From NCBI GenBank assembly GCA_965220105.1, contig OZ244811.1, positions 2,294,001-2,358,000 of the forward strand: DNA of 64,000 bases. Reading direction: 5' to 3'. This DNA comes from Bin87 sp965220105. GTDB taxonomy: Bacteria; Chloroflexota; Dehalococcoidia; Lucifugimonadales; UBA3495. Positions 28,048-36,805 of this stretch are shown one piece after another (position 1 is the first letter of the stretch; the number at the start of each line of letters is the position of its first letter). Made by a program: the position numbers and the translations under genes. The notes under the pieces are model-generated. The model was not told the origin of the DNA. It did not search any database and saw only the letters and a list, made by a program, of their open reading frames with translations.

Positions 28048-28296
28048 GTGGTCGCCTGGCGACCGATTTTTCCACGCCGTTCCGGTGGAATGGTTGCCTC
28101 CTCCACCGGACTGCCGGAGCGGCGTTTTATCAGGCTTTTCATCAAGGGAGAAGTGGTTCAACCGCCGTCGACCGGTGGCCATTTGCGTTGCCATGCCCGC
28201 TGGGTCATAATCGGCGCAATGGGGAGGCCGGCACGCCGCAGGGCGCGCCGAACAATGAGTTGGGAATCACGCACGGGTTGACTGGAGGTGAACCTG

Positions 28297-28743
28297 ATGG
28301 CCGGTTCGGATGACACGGGACTTCGCAACATCCTGGAAGAATGCCGCGACGGGGTTGACGGCGTCGGATTCAACGAGGTGGTGGTGATGCTGGAAAGCAC
28401 CGCCGCATCCGCTGAGGTCTACATGGACTTTGACGACCTGCGGTTCACGCCGGACGGTCGGATCGTCACGCTGATGGTGCCCGGCGGCACTCACATGCAC
28501 CTGGACATGTCCAAGATCCGGGAGGCGGAATTTATCCACACGACCAATGACCAGGGCTTGCCGTCGTATCAGCTTTGGATGCGGGACGGCGAGGGCAACC
28601 CGGCCATGCGGGTCTATCTCCGCAGGTCGGACGTCGACGAGACCAACCCGCCCCGGCACAATTTCTTCATGTCGTTGCTGGACAAGTACCCCGACAAGAT
28701 AGCGCTGCCGGACAACTATGGCGCTGAAGCTGAGCATCCGTAG
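28297..28743 (+). CDS. HutX/ChuX-like protein under B12 control
   Basis: The 148-residue protein starts at ATG 28297, eight bases after GGAGG; a GTG nine bases upstream overlaps that site. The order of features resembles heme-utilisation carriers of the HutX/ChuX fold: GGTHMHLDMSKIREAEFI, SYQLWMRDGEGNPAMRVYLR and FFMSLLDKYP. This match is by eye and not certain. Being the first gene after a cobalamin riboswitch and just upstream of cobB, it may bind a corrinoid or another tetrapyrrole rather than heme; that is inference. Confidence 0.5.
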   Translation: MAGSDDTGLRNILEECRDGVDGVGFNEVVVMLESTAASAEVYMDFDDLRFTPDGRIVTLMVPGGTHMHLDMSKIREAEFIHTTNDQGLPSYQLWMRDGEGNPAMRVYLRRSDVDETNPPRHNFFMSLLDKYPDKIALPDNYGAEAEHP

Positions 28744-28753
28744 GACGGAGACG

Positions 28754-28965
28754 GCCCTCACCCCAATCCCTCTCTTTGGGACGGAGGTCGGCACGTTGAT
28801 GTCATTGCGAGGAGCACCCGCTCATCCCGAGCTCGCCGAGGGACGTGGCAATCCCGTGCCGGTAGCCACGACTGCTGCGTTGGCATCGAGATTGCCGCGC
28901 TGCGCTCGCAATGACAAGTCATGCAAATGTCTCCCATCAGGGAGAGGGCTAGGGTGAGGGTACAC
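28754..28965. repeat. Cluster of short palindromic repeats
   Basis: This spacer is almost wholly repeat. It has a CCCTCACCCC...GGGA unit (28754-28790) and a TCATTGCGAG...GGCAATC unit (28800-28855). The latter's inverted partner GATTGCCGCGCTGCG...CAATGAC follows (28886-28918), then CTCCCATCAGGGAGAGGG (28929-28947). The same two families recur in other spacers. Confidence 0.7.
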
Positions 28966-28967
28966 AT

Positions 28968-30338
28968 ATGACATCCGCCGTCGTGATAGCCGGGGTGCGC
29001 TCCGGAGTTGGGAAGACTACCATTGCCAGCGGGGTGATGGGAGCGTTGGCCCGACGGGGATTGAAGGTGCAGCCGTTCAAAGCGGGGCCGGACTACATCG
29101 ACCCGACTTACCACGGCATCGCCTGCGGAGTGCCGTCGCGGAACCTCGATACCTGGCTGCTGCCCCACCCGGTGGTTACCGAGCTCTTCCACCGGGCGTC
29201 CGGAGCGGCGGATATCGCGGTGGTGGAAGGTGTGATGGGCGTCTTCGACGGCCATTCGTCCCTGGACGAGGACGGCTCGACGGCAGAGCTGGCGAAGCTC
29301 CTGGATGCTCCGGTCATCCTGATTGCCGACGCCGGCAAAGTGGCGCGCAGCGTGGCGGCGGAAATTTTGGGCTACCAGCAGTTCGACCCCAACCTGCGGA
29401 TCGCCGGCGTGATCCTGAACGGCGTGGGCAGCGAGCGGCACCTGGAATTCTGCCAGCCGCAGATTGAGGCGACCACCGGCCTGCCCGTGGTGGGATGGCT
29501 GCCCCGCCGGGACGACCTGGTTCAACCGGAACGCCATCTGGGTCTGATACCCACCGTCGAGGGAACGGTGGTCAACGAGTGGTACGACGCCCTCAACGCA
29601 CAGGTGGAGCTGACCATCGACGTGGACGCCATCGCCCGCATTGCGGCGACGGCGGGGCGTCCGGCGGCAGCGCCAGCGCAGGTGTTTCCCAACGAGCCGC
29701 AGCCGACTCGAACGGCCATCGCGGTGGCCCAGGATCGGGCGTTCTCCTTTTACTACCAGGACTCGCTGGATCTGCTGTCGGCGTGGGGCGCGGAGGTCAT
29801 CCCGTTCTCGCCGCTGGACGATGACGCCCTGCCGGCCGGCGTAGGGGGCGTATACCTGGGCGGAGGGTTTCCGGAGCTGTTTGCCGAGGAACTGTCGGGC
29901 AATGTCGGGATGTTGCAGTCGGTGCGGGATGCGGTGGCGCGAAGCGTCCCGATCTACGCTGAGTGCGGAGGCCTGATGTACCTGGGGCGCAGCCTATCGG
30001 ACCTGGACGGGCGGCAGTTCCCCATGGTGGATGCCATCCCGGTGGTGTCGTCCATGGAAGGGCGGCGGCTACACCTGGGCTACCGGGAGGTGGCGGCGTG
30101 CGGCGATGGGCCGTTGCTCAAGGCCGGCGAGCAGGTGCGGGGCCACGAGTTCCACTGGTCGGTGCTGCAGGAGCCGCCGGACGCGAACAGCGCGGCCTAC
30201 CAGGTGGTGAACCAGGATGGGCGGCCCGAGGGATTCCGGGCCGGCAGCGTGTGGGCATCATATATCCATGTACATCTGGGCAGTCGGCCGGGTTTGGCGA
30301 AGCGGTTCGTCGACACCTGCTCGGGCGCAATGCAGTAA
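28968..30338 (+). CDS. cobB: Cobyrinic acid a,c-diamide synthase
   Basis: CobB/CbiA amidates side chains a and c of (hydrogeno)cobyrinic acid using glutamine and ATP. The 456 residues start with the P-loop GVRSGVGKTT (8-17) and FKAGPDYIDPTYH, typical of the dethiobiotin-synthase-like domain. The C-terminal class I glutaminase has YLGGGFPELF near 300 and the nucleophile in YAECGGLMYLG (Cys about 333), with HEFHWS downstream. It opens the cob gene series and is followed by cobO after 26 bases. Confidence 0.93.
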   Translation: MTSAVVIAGVRSGVGKTTIASGVMGALARRGLKVQPFKAGPDYIDPTYHGIACGVPSRNLDTWLLPHPVVTELFHRASGAADIAVVEGVMGVFDGHSSLDEDGSTAELAKLLDAPVILIADAGKVARSVAAEILGYQQFDPNLRIAGVILNGVGSERHLEFCQPQIEATTGLPVVGWLPRRDDLVQPERHLGLIPTVEGTVVNEWYDALNAQVELTIDVDAIARIAATAGRPAAAPAQVFPNEPQPTRTAIAVAQDRAFSFYYQDSLDLLSAWGAEVIPFSPLDDDALPAGVGGVYLGGGFPELFAEELSGNVGMLQSVRDAVARSVPIYAECGGLMYLGRSLSDLDGRQFPMVDAIPVVSSMEGRRLHLGYREVAACGDGPLLKAGEQVRGHEFHWSVLQEPPDANSAAYQVVNQDGRPEGFRAGSVWASYIHVHLGSRPGLAKRFVDTCSGAMQ

Positions 30339-30364
30339 TTTGTAATCAGGGTTTCGGAGGCGAT

Positions 30365-30934
30365 ATGTCAACGGAAGAACGTCGGCACGGACCGCAATCG
30401 GTGCGCGGGCCGCGCATCAACAAGGGCCTGGTCATCGTCAATACGGGCAACGGCAAGGGCAAGACGACGGCGGCCATGGGCGTGCTGATGCGGGCCTGGG
30501 GTCGTGACATGAAGGTGGTGATGCTCCAGTTCATCAAGCACACCACGGCTAACTTCGGCGAGCAGCGCGCCGCCGAGAAGATGGGCGTCACGGTGCGGGC
30601 CATGGGCGACGGGTTCACCTGGCGTTCCCAGGACCTGGACGCCAGCGCCGACCTGGCGCGGGCGCTCTGGGAGGACGCCAAGGAGGTTATCGCCAGCGGA
30701 GAGCACGACCTGGTCATACTGGACGAGTTCACCTACCCGATGCACTACGGATGGCTGCCGGTTGAGGATGTCATCGAGGCGTTGGGGGACCGCCCCGAGA
30801 TGCAGCACGTAATCATCACCGGACGACACGCTCCCCCGGCGCTGGTGGAATTCGCCGACCTGGTGACCGAGATGAACGTGGTCAAGCATCCCTATGACGC
30901 CGGGATCAAGGCGCAGCCGGGCATTGAGTTTTGA
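30365..30934 (+). CDS. cobO: Cob(I)yrinic acid a,c-diamide adenosyltransferase
   Basis: CobO/BtuR-type enzymes transfer the adenosyl group of ATP to reduced corrinoids. From ATG 30365 (GGAGGCGAT upstream) the 189 residues contain the P-loop NTGNGKGKTTAAMG near 27, MKVVMLQFIKH, and HDLVILDEFTYPMHYGWL, the family core. The C-terminal TGRHAPPALVEFADLVTEM is also typical. A longer open frame starting at 29963 only overlaps cobB out of frame. Confidence 0.93.
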   Translation: MSTEERRHGPQSVRGPRINKGLVIVNTGNGKGKTTAAMGVLMRAWGRDMKVVMLQFIKHTTANFGEQRAAEKMGVTVRAMGDGFTWRSQDLDASADLARALWEDAKEVIASGEHDLVILDEFTYPMHYGWLPVEDVIEALGDRPEMQHVIITGRHAPPALVEFADLVTEMNVVKHPYDAGIKAQPGIEF

Positions 30935-30949
30935 TGGGCGATTGCACCA

Positions 30950-31064
30950 ATTGTCATTGCGAGCGAAGCGCGGCAATCTCGTAAGGGTCCCTGCGATTGG
31001 CGCAACAGCGTCATTGCGTCTCGCGAGATTGCCACGTCGCTTCGCTCCTCGCAATGACAAACTG
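30950..31064. repeat. Inverted pair of TCATTGCGAG repeats
   Basis: TGTCATTGCGAGCGAAGCGC (with GGCAATCTC) on the left and GAGATTGCCACGTCGCTTCG (with CTCCTCGCAATGACA) on the right face each other and could form a long hairpin between cobO and cobT. The remaining bases to 31134 show no gene. Confidence 0.7.
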
Positions 31065-31134
31065 GGCAGAGGTTTACGTGCAGGAAGAGGGGGCTAGAAC
31101 TGACCTTCGGTGCGACTGATGAGGAAGGAACGGA

Positions 31135-32205
31135 ATGAGCATATCTGAGTTGGTTGACCGGACTATTGAGGCAATTGGGCCACTGGATGCAGCAGCGGTG
31201 GCGGCGGCAGAGGCCCGGCAGGGCATGTTGACCAAACCGCCCGGCAGTCTGGGTCGGTTAGAGGCATTGTCGATTCAGTTGGCCGGAATTACCGGGCAAC
31301 CCGTACCGGCCATCACCGGCAAGGCGGTTATCGTGGCGGCGGGTGACCACGGAGTCGCCGCGGAGGGCGTATCGGCGTACCCGGCGGAAGTAACGCCGCA
31401 GATGGTGTTCAACTTTGTGGCCGGCGGAGCTGCCATCAACGCATTGGCCCGGCACGCCGGCGCGGACATCATGGTCATCGACGCCGGCGTGGCGGTGGAC
31501 CTGGAGCCGCAACCGGGCCTGACCATCGCCAAAGTGGGATATGGCGCGCGGAACATCGCCCGCGGGCCGGCGATGAGCCGCGAGGACGCCGTTCGCTGCC
31601 TGGAGGTGGGCATCAACGCCGCCAACGAACGGGCGGACGCGGGCGCGAACGTCATCGCCGGCGGCGACATGGGCATCGGCAACACCACGCCGTCGGCGGC
31701 GATCACGGCGGCCATCACCGGCGCGGACGTTGCCCAGGTGACTGGCCGCGGGACCGGCGTGGACGACGACGCCCTGGCCGCCAAAATCGCAACGATCCAA
31801 CGGGCGCTGGACGTCAATCAACCCAACGGCGAGGACGGGCTGGACGTGCTGATGAAGGTGGGCGGCTTCGAGATCGGCGTGCTGGCCGGCGTCATGCTGG
31901 GCGCGGCGGCCCGCAACTGCGCCGTCATAGTCGACGGCTTCATCAGTGGGGCGGCGGCGCTCATCGCGTGGCGGTTGTGCCCCAACGTGGCGTCGCGGCT
32001 CATCGCCGGGCATTGTTCGGTGGAACCGGGGCACAACGTGGGGTTGCAGGCCATGGGGCTCAACCCGCTGCTAGACTTGAACATGCGCCTGGGCGAAGGC
32101 ACCGGCGCGACTCTGGCAATGCACATAGTGGAGGCGGCTGCCCGGTGTCTGGCTGAGATGGCAACCTTCGCCGAGGCCGGCGTCAGCGACCGGGACGACG
32201 GGTAA
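31135..32205 (+). CDS. cobT: Nicotinate-nucleotide--dimethylbenzimidazole phosphoribosyltransferase
   Basis: CobT makes alpha-ribazole phosphate from NaMN and a lower-ligand base. The 356 residues contain LTKPPGSLGRLEALSIQLAG near 35, VAAGDHGVAAEGVSAYP, GDMGIGNTTPSAAITAAITG, and near the C-terminus HCSVEPGHNVGLQAMGLNPLLDLNMRLGEGTGA, in which a Glu acts as catalytic base. All family blocks are present. It is followed after 108 bases by cobS. Confidence 0.95.
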   Translation: MSISELVDRTIEAIGPLDAAAVAAAEARQGMLTKPPGSLGRLEALSIQLAGITGQPVPAITGKAVIVAAGDHGVAAEGVSAYPAEVTPQMVFNFVAGGAAINALARHAGADIMVIDAGVAVDLEPQPGLTIAKVGYGARNIARGPAMSREDAVRCLEVGINAANERADAGANVIAGGDMGIGNTTPSAAITAAITGADVAQVTGRGTGVDDDALAAKIATIQRALDVNQPNGEDGLDVLMKVGGFEIGVLAGVMLGAAARNCAVIVDGFISGAAALIAWRLCPNVASRLIAGHCSVEPGHNVGLQAMGLNPLLDLNMRLGEGTGATLAMHIVEAAARCLAEMATFAEAGVSDRDDG

Positions 32206-32313
32206 GCGCCCATGACGCTGCAAGGCGGGTGTTCCGCTCTGTCACCGCTACGCGCGCTGCGACGTGGCGACCTCGCCGGCAGTCCCGACGACCGCTAACC
32301 GCTCTTCAGCCTG

Positions 32314-33123
32314 ATGCGGTACTTGCTGGCCCCGCCGTTGGTGGCGCTATCGTTTCTGACGCTGCTGCCGGTGGGTCTGCGCTCGGTGACCGACGGGGAC
32401 GTCTCCCGTTCCCGGGGCTGGTATCCGGTGGTTGGGCTGCTGTACGGCCTGATGCTGGTTGGCCTGGCCGAGCTGTGCCGGTGGCTGGGCATCCAACCCC
32501 TGCTGACGGCGGCGCTGCTGGTGGCATCGCTGGCGGTGGTCAATCGCTTTTTGCACCTGGACGGCCTGATGGACGTGTGCGATGGCGTGTGGGGCGGTCG
32601 CACGGTGGAACGGCGTCTGGAGATAATGCGGGATTCCAGGGTGGGCGCGTTCGCGGTAGCAGGAGCCGGCTGCGTTCTGCTGGTGAAGTATGGGGCGTTG
32701 GCAACGCTGCTGGCCGGTCCGGCGGAGGTGTGGCCGATGTTGCTGATCTTTCCGTTGGCGTCGCGCTGGTCGATGACGCTGCTGCTTACTGTGTTTCGGT
32801 ACGGGCGGCAGGAAGGAATCGGCACGGCGTTCACATCGGGAGGGCGACCCTGGCTGGCGACGGCGCTGGCGTTGCTGATTGCCGGATTGGTGTCATTGCT
32901 GGTTGGCGGGATAGCGGGATTGGCGGTGTTGGTGGGGGTATCCGTCCTGGCCCTGCTGGCTGGCATGGCGTTGACGAAAAGGCTGGGCGGCGGGCTGACC
33001 GGGGACTGCTACGGCGCCGTCAACGAGCTGATGGAATCGGCGGCGTTAATCGCGCTGGTGGCATTGGCGGCCCAAGGCTGGGTTGGCGTCCCTGCCACGT
33101 GGCTTGGATTCGTGGTCGGGTAG
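32314..33123 (+). CDS. cobS: Adenosylcobinamide-GDP ribazoletransferase (cobalamin synthase)
   Basis: CobS joins AdoCbi-GDP and alpha-ribazole in the membrane. The 269-residue polytopic protein has the motif FLHLDGLMDVCDGVWGGRTVERRLEIMRDSRVGAFA near 82-117, whose Asp cluster binds Mg. GWYPVVGLLYGLML and LTGDCYGAVNELME are also characteristic. Six or seven transmembrane helices are visible. Confidence 0.93.
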   Translation: MRYLLAPPLVALSFLTLLPVGLRSVTDGDVSRSRGWYPVVGLLYGLMLVGLAELCRWLGIQPLLTAALLVASLAVVNRFLHLDGLMDVCDGVWGGRTVERRLEIMRDSRVGAFAVAGAGCVLLVKYGALATLLAGPAEVWPMLLIFPLASRWSMTLLLTVFRYGRQEGIGTAFTSGGRPWLATALALLIAGLVSLLVGGIAGLAVLVGVSVLALLAGMALTKRLGGGLTGDCYGAVNELMESAALIALVALAAQGWVGVPATWLGFVVG

Positions 33124-33127
33124 GCGG

Positions 33128-34114
33128 ATGGACGCATTAGCGGTTGCAATGTACTCGCTGCCTGTGCCCCTGGACGTGCTGGCATTGCTGCTGGCGTTGC
33201 TGCTTGATGTTGCGTTGGGTGAACCGCCCAACCGGGTGCACCCCACGGTGTGGATTGGGAACACCGTGGCCATCGCCGAGCGGGTCGGGCCGGGCGAGGA
33301 CGCTGCGTCCGGTCGGCAACTGATGTACGGAGGCGCGATGGCGCTGCTGATTCCGGCGGCGTGGGGTGCGCTGGCGTGGGCGCTGACGCTGGGATTGCTG
33401 GAGCTGCACCCACTGGCCTACCTGCTGGTGGTGGCGGCGTTGTTGAAAACGACGTTTTCGGTGCGGATGCTGCACCGGGTGGCCGCCGATATCGGCAGGA
33501 CGCTGGCCTCCGGAGACATTGCCGAAGTGCGTCGCCAAATGTCGGCGCTGGTCAGCCGGGACACGTCGCAGCTCACGGCGGCGCAGATGGCGGCGGGGGC
33601 CATCGAATCGGTGGCCGAGAACGTAACGGATAGCGTGGTGGGGCCGCTGCTGGCTTTCGCCATCTTCGGGCTTCCCGGAGCGGTCGCGTACCGGGCCATC
33701 AACACCCTGGACAGCATGGTCGGGTATCACGGGCGCTACGAGTATTTGGGCAAAGCGTCGGCGCGTTTGGACGACTTGGTGAACATCGTGCCGGCGCGAT
33801 TGGCCGCGCTGCTGCTGTGGCTGGGCACGGCGGCGCTTCCGGGAATGCTGGCCGGGCGCGCCTGGCGCATCATGCTGGCCCACCGGGGCCGGACGGAGTC
33901 GCCCAACGCCGGCTGGACCATGGCGGCCATGGCCGGCGGGCTGGGGGTCACCCTGGAGAAGTTGGGCCACTACCGCCTGGGCGACCCGGCGCCGGAACCG
34001 GAGGTGCGTCACATTGGCCTGGCGACGCGGGCGCTGTATGCGACCACGGTGTTGGCCGCCGGCGTCGCCATCGGTCTCATCTGGCTGCGGTGGACCTACG
34101 GCTGGGCAGTGTAG
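33128..34114 (+). CDS. cbiB: Adenosylcobinamide-phosphate synthase CbiB/CobD
   Basis: CbiB attaches aminopropanol phosphate to adenosylcobyric acid. From ATG 33128 (TAGGCGG upstream, four bases after the cobS stop) the 328 residues include LLDVALGEPPNRVHPTVWIGN, AAGAIESVAENVTDSVVGPLLAFAIFGLPGAV, INTLDSMVGYHGRYEYLGKASARLDDLVN and SPNAGWTMAAMAGGLGV, the hallmark blocks. It is a multi-pass membrane protein, so it can work beside CobS. Confidence 0.94.
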   Translation: MDALAVAMYSLPVPLDVLALLLALLLDVALGEPPNRVHPTVWIGNTVAIAERVGPGEDAASGRQLMYGGAMALLIPAAWGALAWALTLGLLELHPLAYLLVVAALLKTTFSVRMLHRVAADIGRTLASGDIAEVRRQMSALVSRDTSQLTAAQMAAGAIESVAENVTDSVVGPLLAFAIFGLPGAVAYRAINTLDSMVGYHGRYEYLGKASARLDDLVNIVPARLAALLLWLGTAALPGMLAGRAWRIMLAHRGRTESPNAGWTMAAMAGGLGVTLEKLGHYRLGDPAPEPEVRHIGLATRALYATTVLAAGVAIGLIWLRWTYGWAV

Positions 34115-34164
34115 AATAGTCGGCGTACTGTAGGTTTGTTATCCGCTGTTGAGGAGCGACTGAA

Positions 34165-34755
34165 ATGACAACGGTCAGGCACGGCGCCAAGATGACGCTG
34201 CAGGAGTACCGCGACCTGGGCCCGGTGGACGAAGGGGTATGGGAGCTGGCCGAGGGCGTAATTTACGAGATTGCGCCGGCAAATTGGGAGCATCAGAGTT
34301 TGGTTGATTTCCTGGTGATGATGATTAACACTTTTCTTGCGGCATCCGATCCATTGCCAGGTTGGGCCTACTCCGGGATCGGTGTAGTCCTATCTGAGTC
34401 CACCGCGCCGACGCCGGATATGGTGTACGTGCGGGCCGAGCGCGGGCATCTAATCCAGGGCAGCTTCGTCGAAGGCGTGCCGGACGTAGTGGTTGAAGTG
34501 ATGTCCCAGGACCGGCGACGGGATCTGGTGATGAAACGGGGCTGGTACGCCGCAGCGGGCGCCCCCGAGTACTGGATAATCGACCCGGTATCCGACACTA
34601 TTCTGGTGCTGGAACTGGCCGGGTCGGAATACGTGGAGAGGGCTGAGCTGAGCCGATCCGATACGTTGAGCACACCCACGATACCCGGGTTCGAGCTGGG
34701 GCTGGAGCGGTTGTTTGACAATCCGGGGCGGACGCTGCCGTCCGCCGGCCGGTAG
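34165..34755 (+). CDS. Uma2-family (DUF820) putative endonuclease
   Basis: The 196 residues show the Uma2 order: MTLQEYRDLG, WELAEGVIYEIAPANWEHQSLV, TAPTPDMVYV, PDVVVEVMSQDRRRDLVMKRGWYAAAGAPEYWIIDP. The PD...(E)xK-type core is D(34399 region)...EV. Function is unproven for this abundant family. It sits between cbiB and the cobD-like aminotransferase gene and does not belong to the pathway, so it looks like an insertion into the series. Confidence 0.85.
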   Translation: MTTVRHGAKMTLQEYRDLGPVDEGVWELAEGVIYEIAPANWEHQSLVDFLVMMINTFLAASDPLPGWAYSGIGVVLSESTAPTPDMVYVRAERGHLIQGSFVEGVPDVVVEVMSQDRRRDLVMKRGWYAAAGAPEYWIIDPVSDTILVLELAGSEYVERAELSRSDTLSTPTIPGFELGLERLFDNPGRTLPSAGR

Positions 34756-34772
34756 GCGGGAGGTTCGCGAGC

Positions 34773-35918
34773 GTGGCGAGCCCCGCATCCGCCCCCGGCG
34801 GTCATTCGCCGGTCCGCCCAGTGCACGGCGGTATCAAACTTGCCGAGTTGCGGGAGCTGGGCCTGCGCCCGGAAGACTGCCTGGACTTTTCAGCCAGCGT
34901 GAGCCCGCTGGGGCCGCCGGAGGGCGTTGCCCAGGCCATCGCCGCCGTGGACCTGGCAGCCTACCCCGACCCCCACAGTCTGGAGCTGACCGAGGCCATC
35001 GCTCATCACCACAATCGGGATGGCGTGGCACTGGGCAACGTCATCGTCGGCAACGGCTCCACCGAGATTATCCACCTGCTGGCTCGGGCGTACATCGGGT
35101 CGCCGACGGGTGGGACGTATGGGTCGGCGCTGCTATTCACTCCGACGTACAGCGAGTACGCGGGGGCCGTAGGTATCGCCGGTGGTGCGGTGAGCGCGTT
35201 GGAGGCAACGCGAAACGGGGACGGTTTTGCCTGGGATGTTGGGGTCGCTGCGGAGCGCATCGCCGCTGAGCACCCGGCGCTGGTTTTCGTCTGCAACCCC
35301 AACAACCCCACCGGAGCGTTAATGAGTCCCCAGGAACTGGCGTTGCTGGGCGAGGCCGCAGCCGGCGTTGGCAGCGTGCTGGTGGTGGACGAAGCCTACA
35401 TCAACCTGTCGGAACGATGGGCGGATGCCGACGTAATCGGTCTGGCATCCCGCGGAGAATCGGTGGTGGTGCTGCGGTCGATGACCAAGGACTACGCCCT
35501 GACGGCGTTGCGGCTGGGTTATGCCGTGGCCGGCGAACCGGTCATCACGCGACTGTCGGCGTTGCAGCCCGACTGGAGCGTGAACGGATTGGCGCAGGCG
35601 GCGGGAGTCGTTGCGCTGGCCGACGATGGTTATCTGGAACGGGCGCGGGCGGCGGTGCAGGCGTCGCGGGAGTGCATTGAGGAGCGGTTCGGAGCGATGG
35701 GGATCCGATGCTACCCCACATCGGCCAACTACGTGCTGGCGCAAGTGGGTGACGCGGCGGCGTTGCGGGATGCGCTGGCGCGCCGGGGCATCTTCGTGCG
35801 CGATTGCACGTCCTTTGGGTTGCCGGACTGCGTACGCATCGGGTTGAGGCCAGTGGCGGATTGCCAGCGGCTGGCCAGCGCGGTGGCCGAGGTTAGAGAG
35901 GATCTGGGCGATAGGTAA
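34773..35918 (+). CDS. cobD: L-threonine-O-3-phosphate decarboxylase-like aminotransferase (CobD/CobC family)
   Basis: A fold-type I PLP enzyme of the histidinol-phosphate aminotransferase family, 381 residues, GTG start. It has LDFSASVSPLGPPEGV, VGNGSTEIIHLLARAY, CNPNNPTGALM, VVDEAYINLSE and the PLP lysine in SMTKDYALTALRLGYAV. In the Salmonella naming CobD makes (R)-1-aminopropan-2-ol phosphate for CbiB. The context beside cbiB and cobC supports this over histidine synthesis. Confidence 0.85.
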   Translation: MASPASAPGGHSPVRPVHGGIKLAELRELGLRPEDCLDFSASVSPLGPPEGVAQAIAAVDLAAYPDPHSLELTEAIAHHHNRDGVALGNVIVGNGSTEIIHLLARAYIGSPTGGTYGSALLFTPTYSEYAGAVGIAGGAVSALEATRNGDGFAWDVGVAAERIAAEHPALVFVCNPNNPTGALMSPQELALLGEAAAGVGSVLVVDEAYINLSERWADADVIGLASRGESVVVLRSMTKDYALTALRLGYAVAGEPVITRLSALQPDWSVNGLAQAAGVVALADDGYLERARAAVQASRECIEERFGAMGIRCYPTSANYVLAQVGDAAALRDALARRGIFVRDCTSFGLPDCVRIGLRPVADCQRLASAVAEVREDLGDR

Positions 35919-35926
35919 GGAGCAGC

Positions 35927-36556
35927 ATGGGCATCATCTACATCACTCGGCACGGCGAGACCGAATGGAACGCCGAAGGCCGTATCCAGGGGCACACCGA
36001 CGTACCGCTGTCGGAGCGGGGACGGGAGCAGGCCCGTATGCTGGCGAGGCGGTTGGCCGGCGTACGCATCGACGCAGTTTATGCGTCGGACCTGAGTCGG
36101 GCGGCGGAGACGGCTCGCACCGCCCTGGGTGAACGGGACGTGCCGATATCCTTCACATCGGATTTGCGGGAGTACAACAAGGGCGTGTTCGAGGGTATGA
36201 CGGCGGCGGAATACCAGCAAAAATTCCCGCACCTGTTCAAAGCCTCGATGGAGAACGATCTGGATTTCGCCCCGCCGGACGGCGAAACGATCCGGGAGAC
36301 CAGCCACCGCCTGGCCCGGGTTTTCCAGGCGGTGCGGCGGCAACACCTGGATGAAAATGTGCTGGTGGTGGGTCACGGGGGCAGTCTGCGGGCCGGCATC
36401 GTCTCTTTGCTGGAGCTCCCGCTGGAAGCCAACTGGAAATTCGTGATGCACAACTGCTCGCTGACCGTGGTGCACACCTATCCCGACAACTGCGTCATGC
36501 ACCTGTATAACGACACGTCCCACATCGGCGGAACCACCCGCGCCTTCGAGAGCTAG
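35927..36556 (+). CDS. cobC: Histidine phosphatase family protein, probable alpha-ribazole phosphatase
   Basis: The 209 residues start with IIYITRHGETEWNAEGRIQGHTDVPLSERG, holding the RHG catalytic motif, and end with VVGHGGSLRAGIVSLL, the second His. AlphaRP phosphatase CobC removes the phosphate from alpha-ribazole phosphate made by CobT. The gene is eight bases after cobD, which supports the role; phosphoglycerate-mutase-like enzymes look the same by sequence. Confidence 0.82.
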   Translation: MGIIYITRHGETEWNAEGRIQGHTDVPLSERGREQARMLARRLAGVRIDAVYASDLSRAAETARTALGERDVPISFTSDLREYNKGVFEGMTAAEYQQKFPHLFKASMENDLDFAPPDGETIRETSHRLARVFQAVRRQHLDENVLVVGHGGSLRAGIVSLLELPLEANWKFVMHNCSLTVVHTYPDNCVMHLYNDTSHIGGTTRAFES

Positions 36557-36608
36557 GTAGCGGCAACCGCACAACCAGGGATTGCCGGGCGTTGGGGTTC
36601 CCGGCCCG

Positions 36609-36645
36609 CTGTCATTGCGAGAAGCGAAGCGACGTGGCAATCCCG
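36609..36645. repeat. TCATTGCGAG...GGCAATCCC short repeat
   Basis: A single copy of the palindromic spacer repeat between cobC and nirK. The rest of 36557-36805 shows no gene. Confidence 0.65.
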
Positions 36646-36805
36646 GTGCGGAAACAAGCGCGTCCGGGGCTGGGAAGGTTGTCAGGCAGTGGTACGGATA
36701 CGGGCTAGCGATAACGGCGTAATTGATACGACTCATATCAAGCGTGATGATTGAAAGTGGTTCAATTGCCGGACGGCGCCAGCTTCTCATCAACAGGGGG
36801 ATGGA

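Noticed and set aside
29963..30364. Upstream extension of cobO
   Set aside because: It overlaps cobB in another frame. The ATG at 30365 has GGAGG and matches the family start.
32229..33140. 303-codon frame overlapping cobS
   Set aside because: It is Gly/Arg-rich without domains and out of frame with the perfect CobS motifs.
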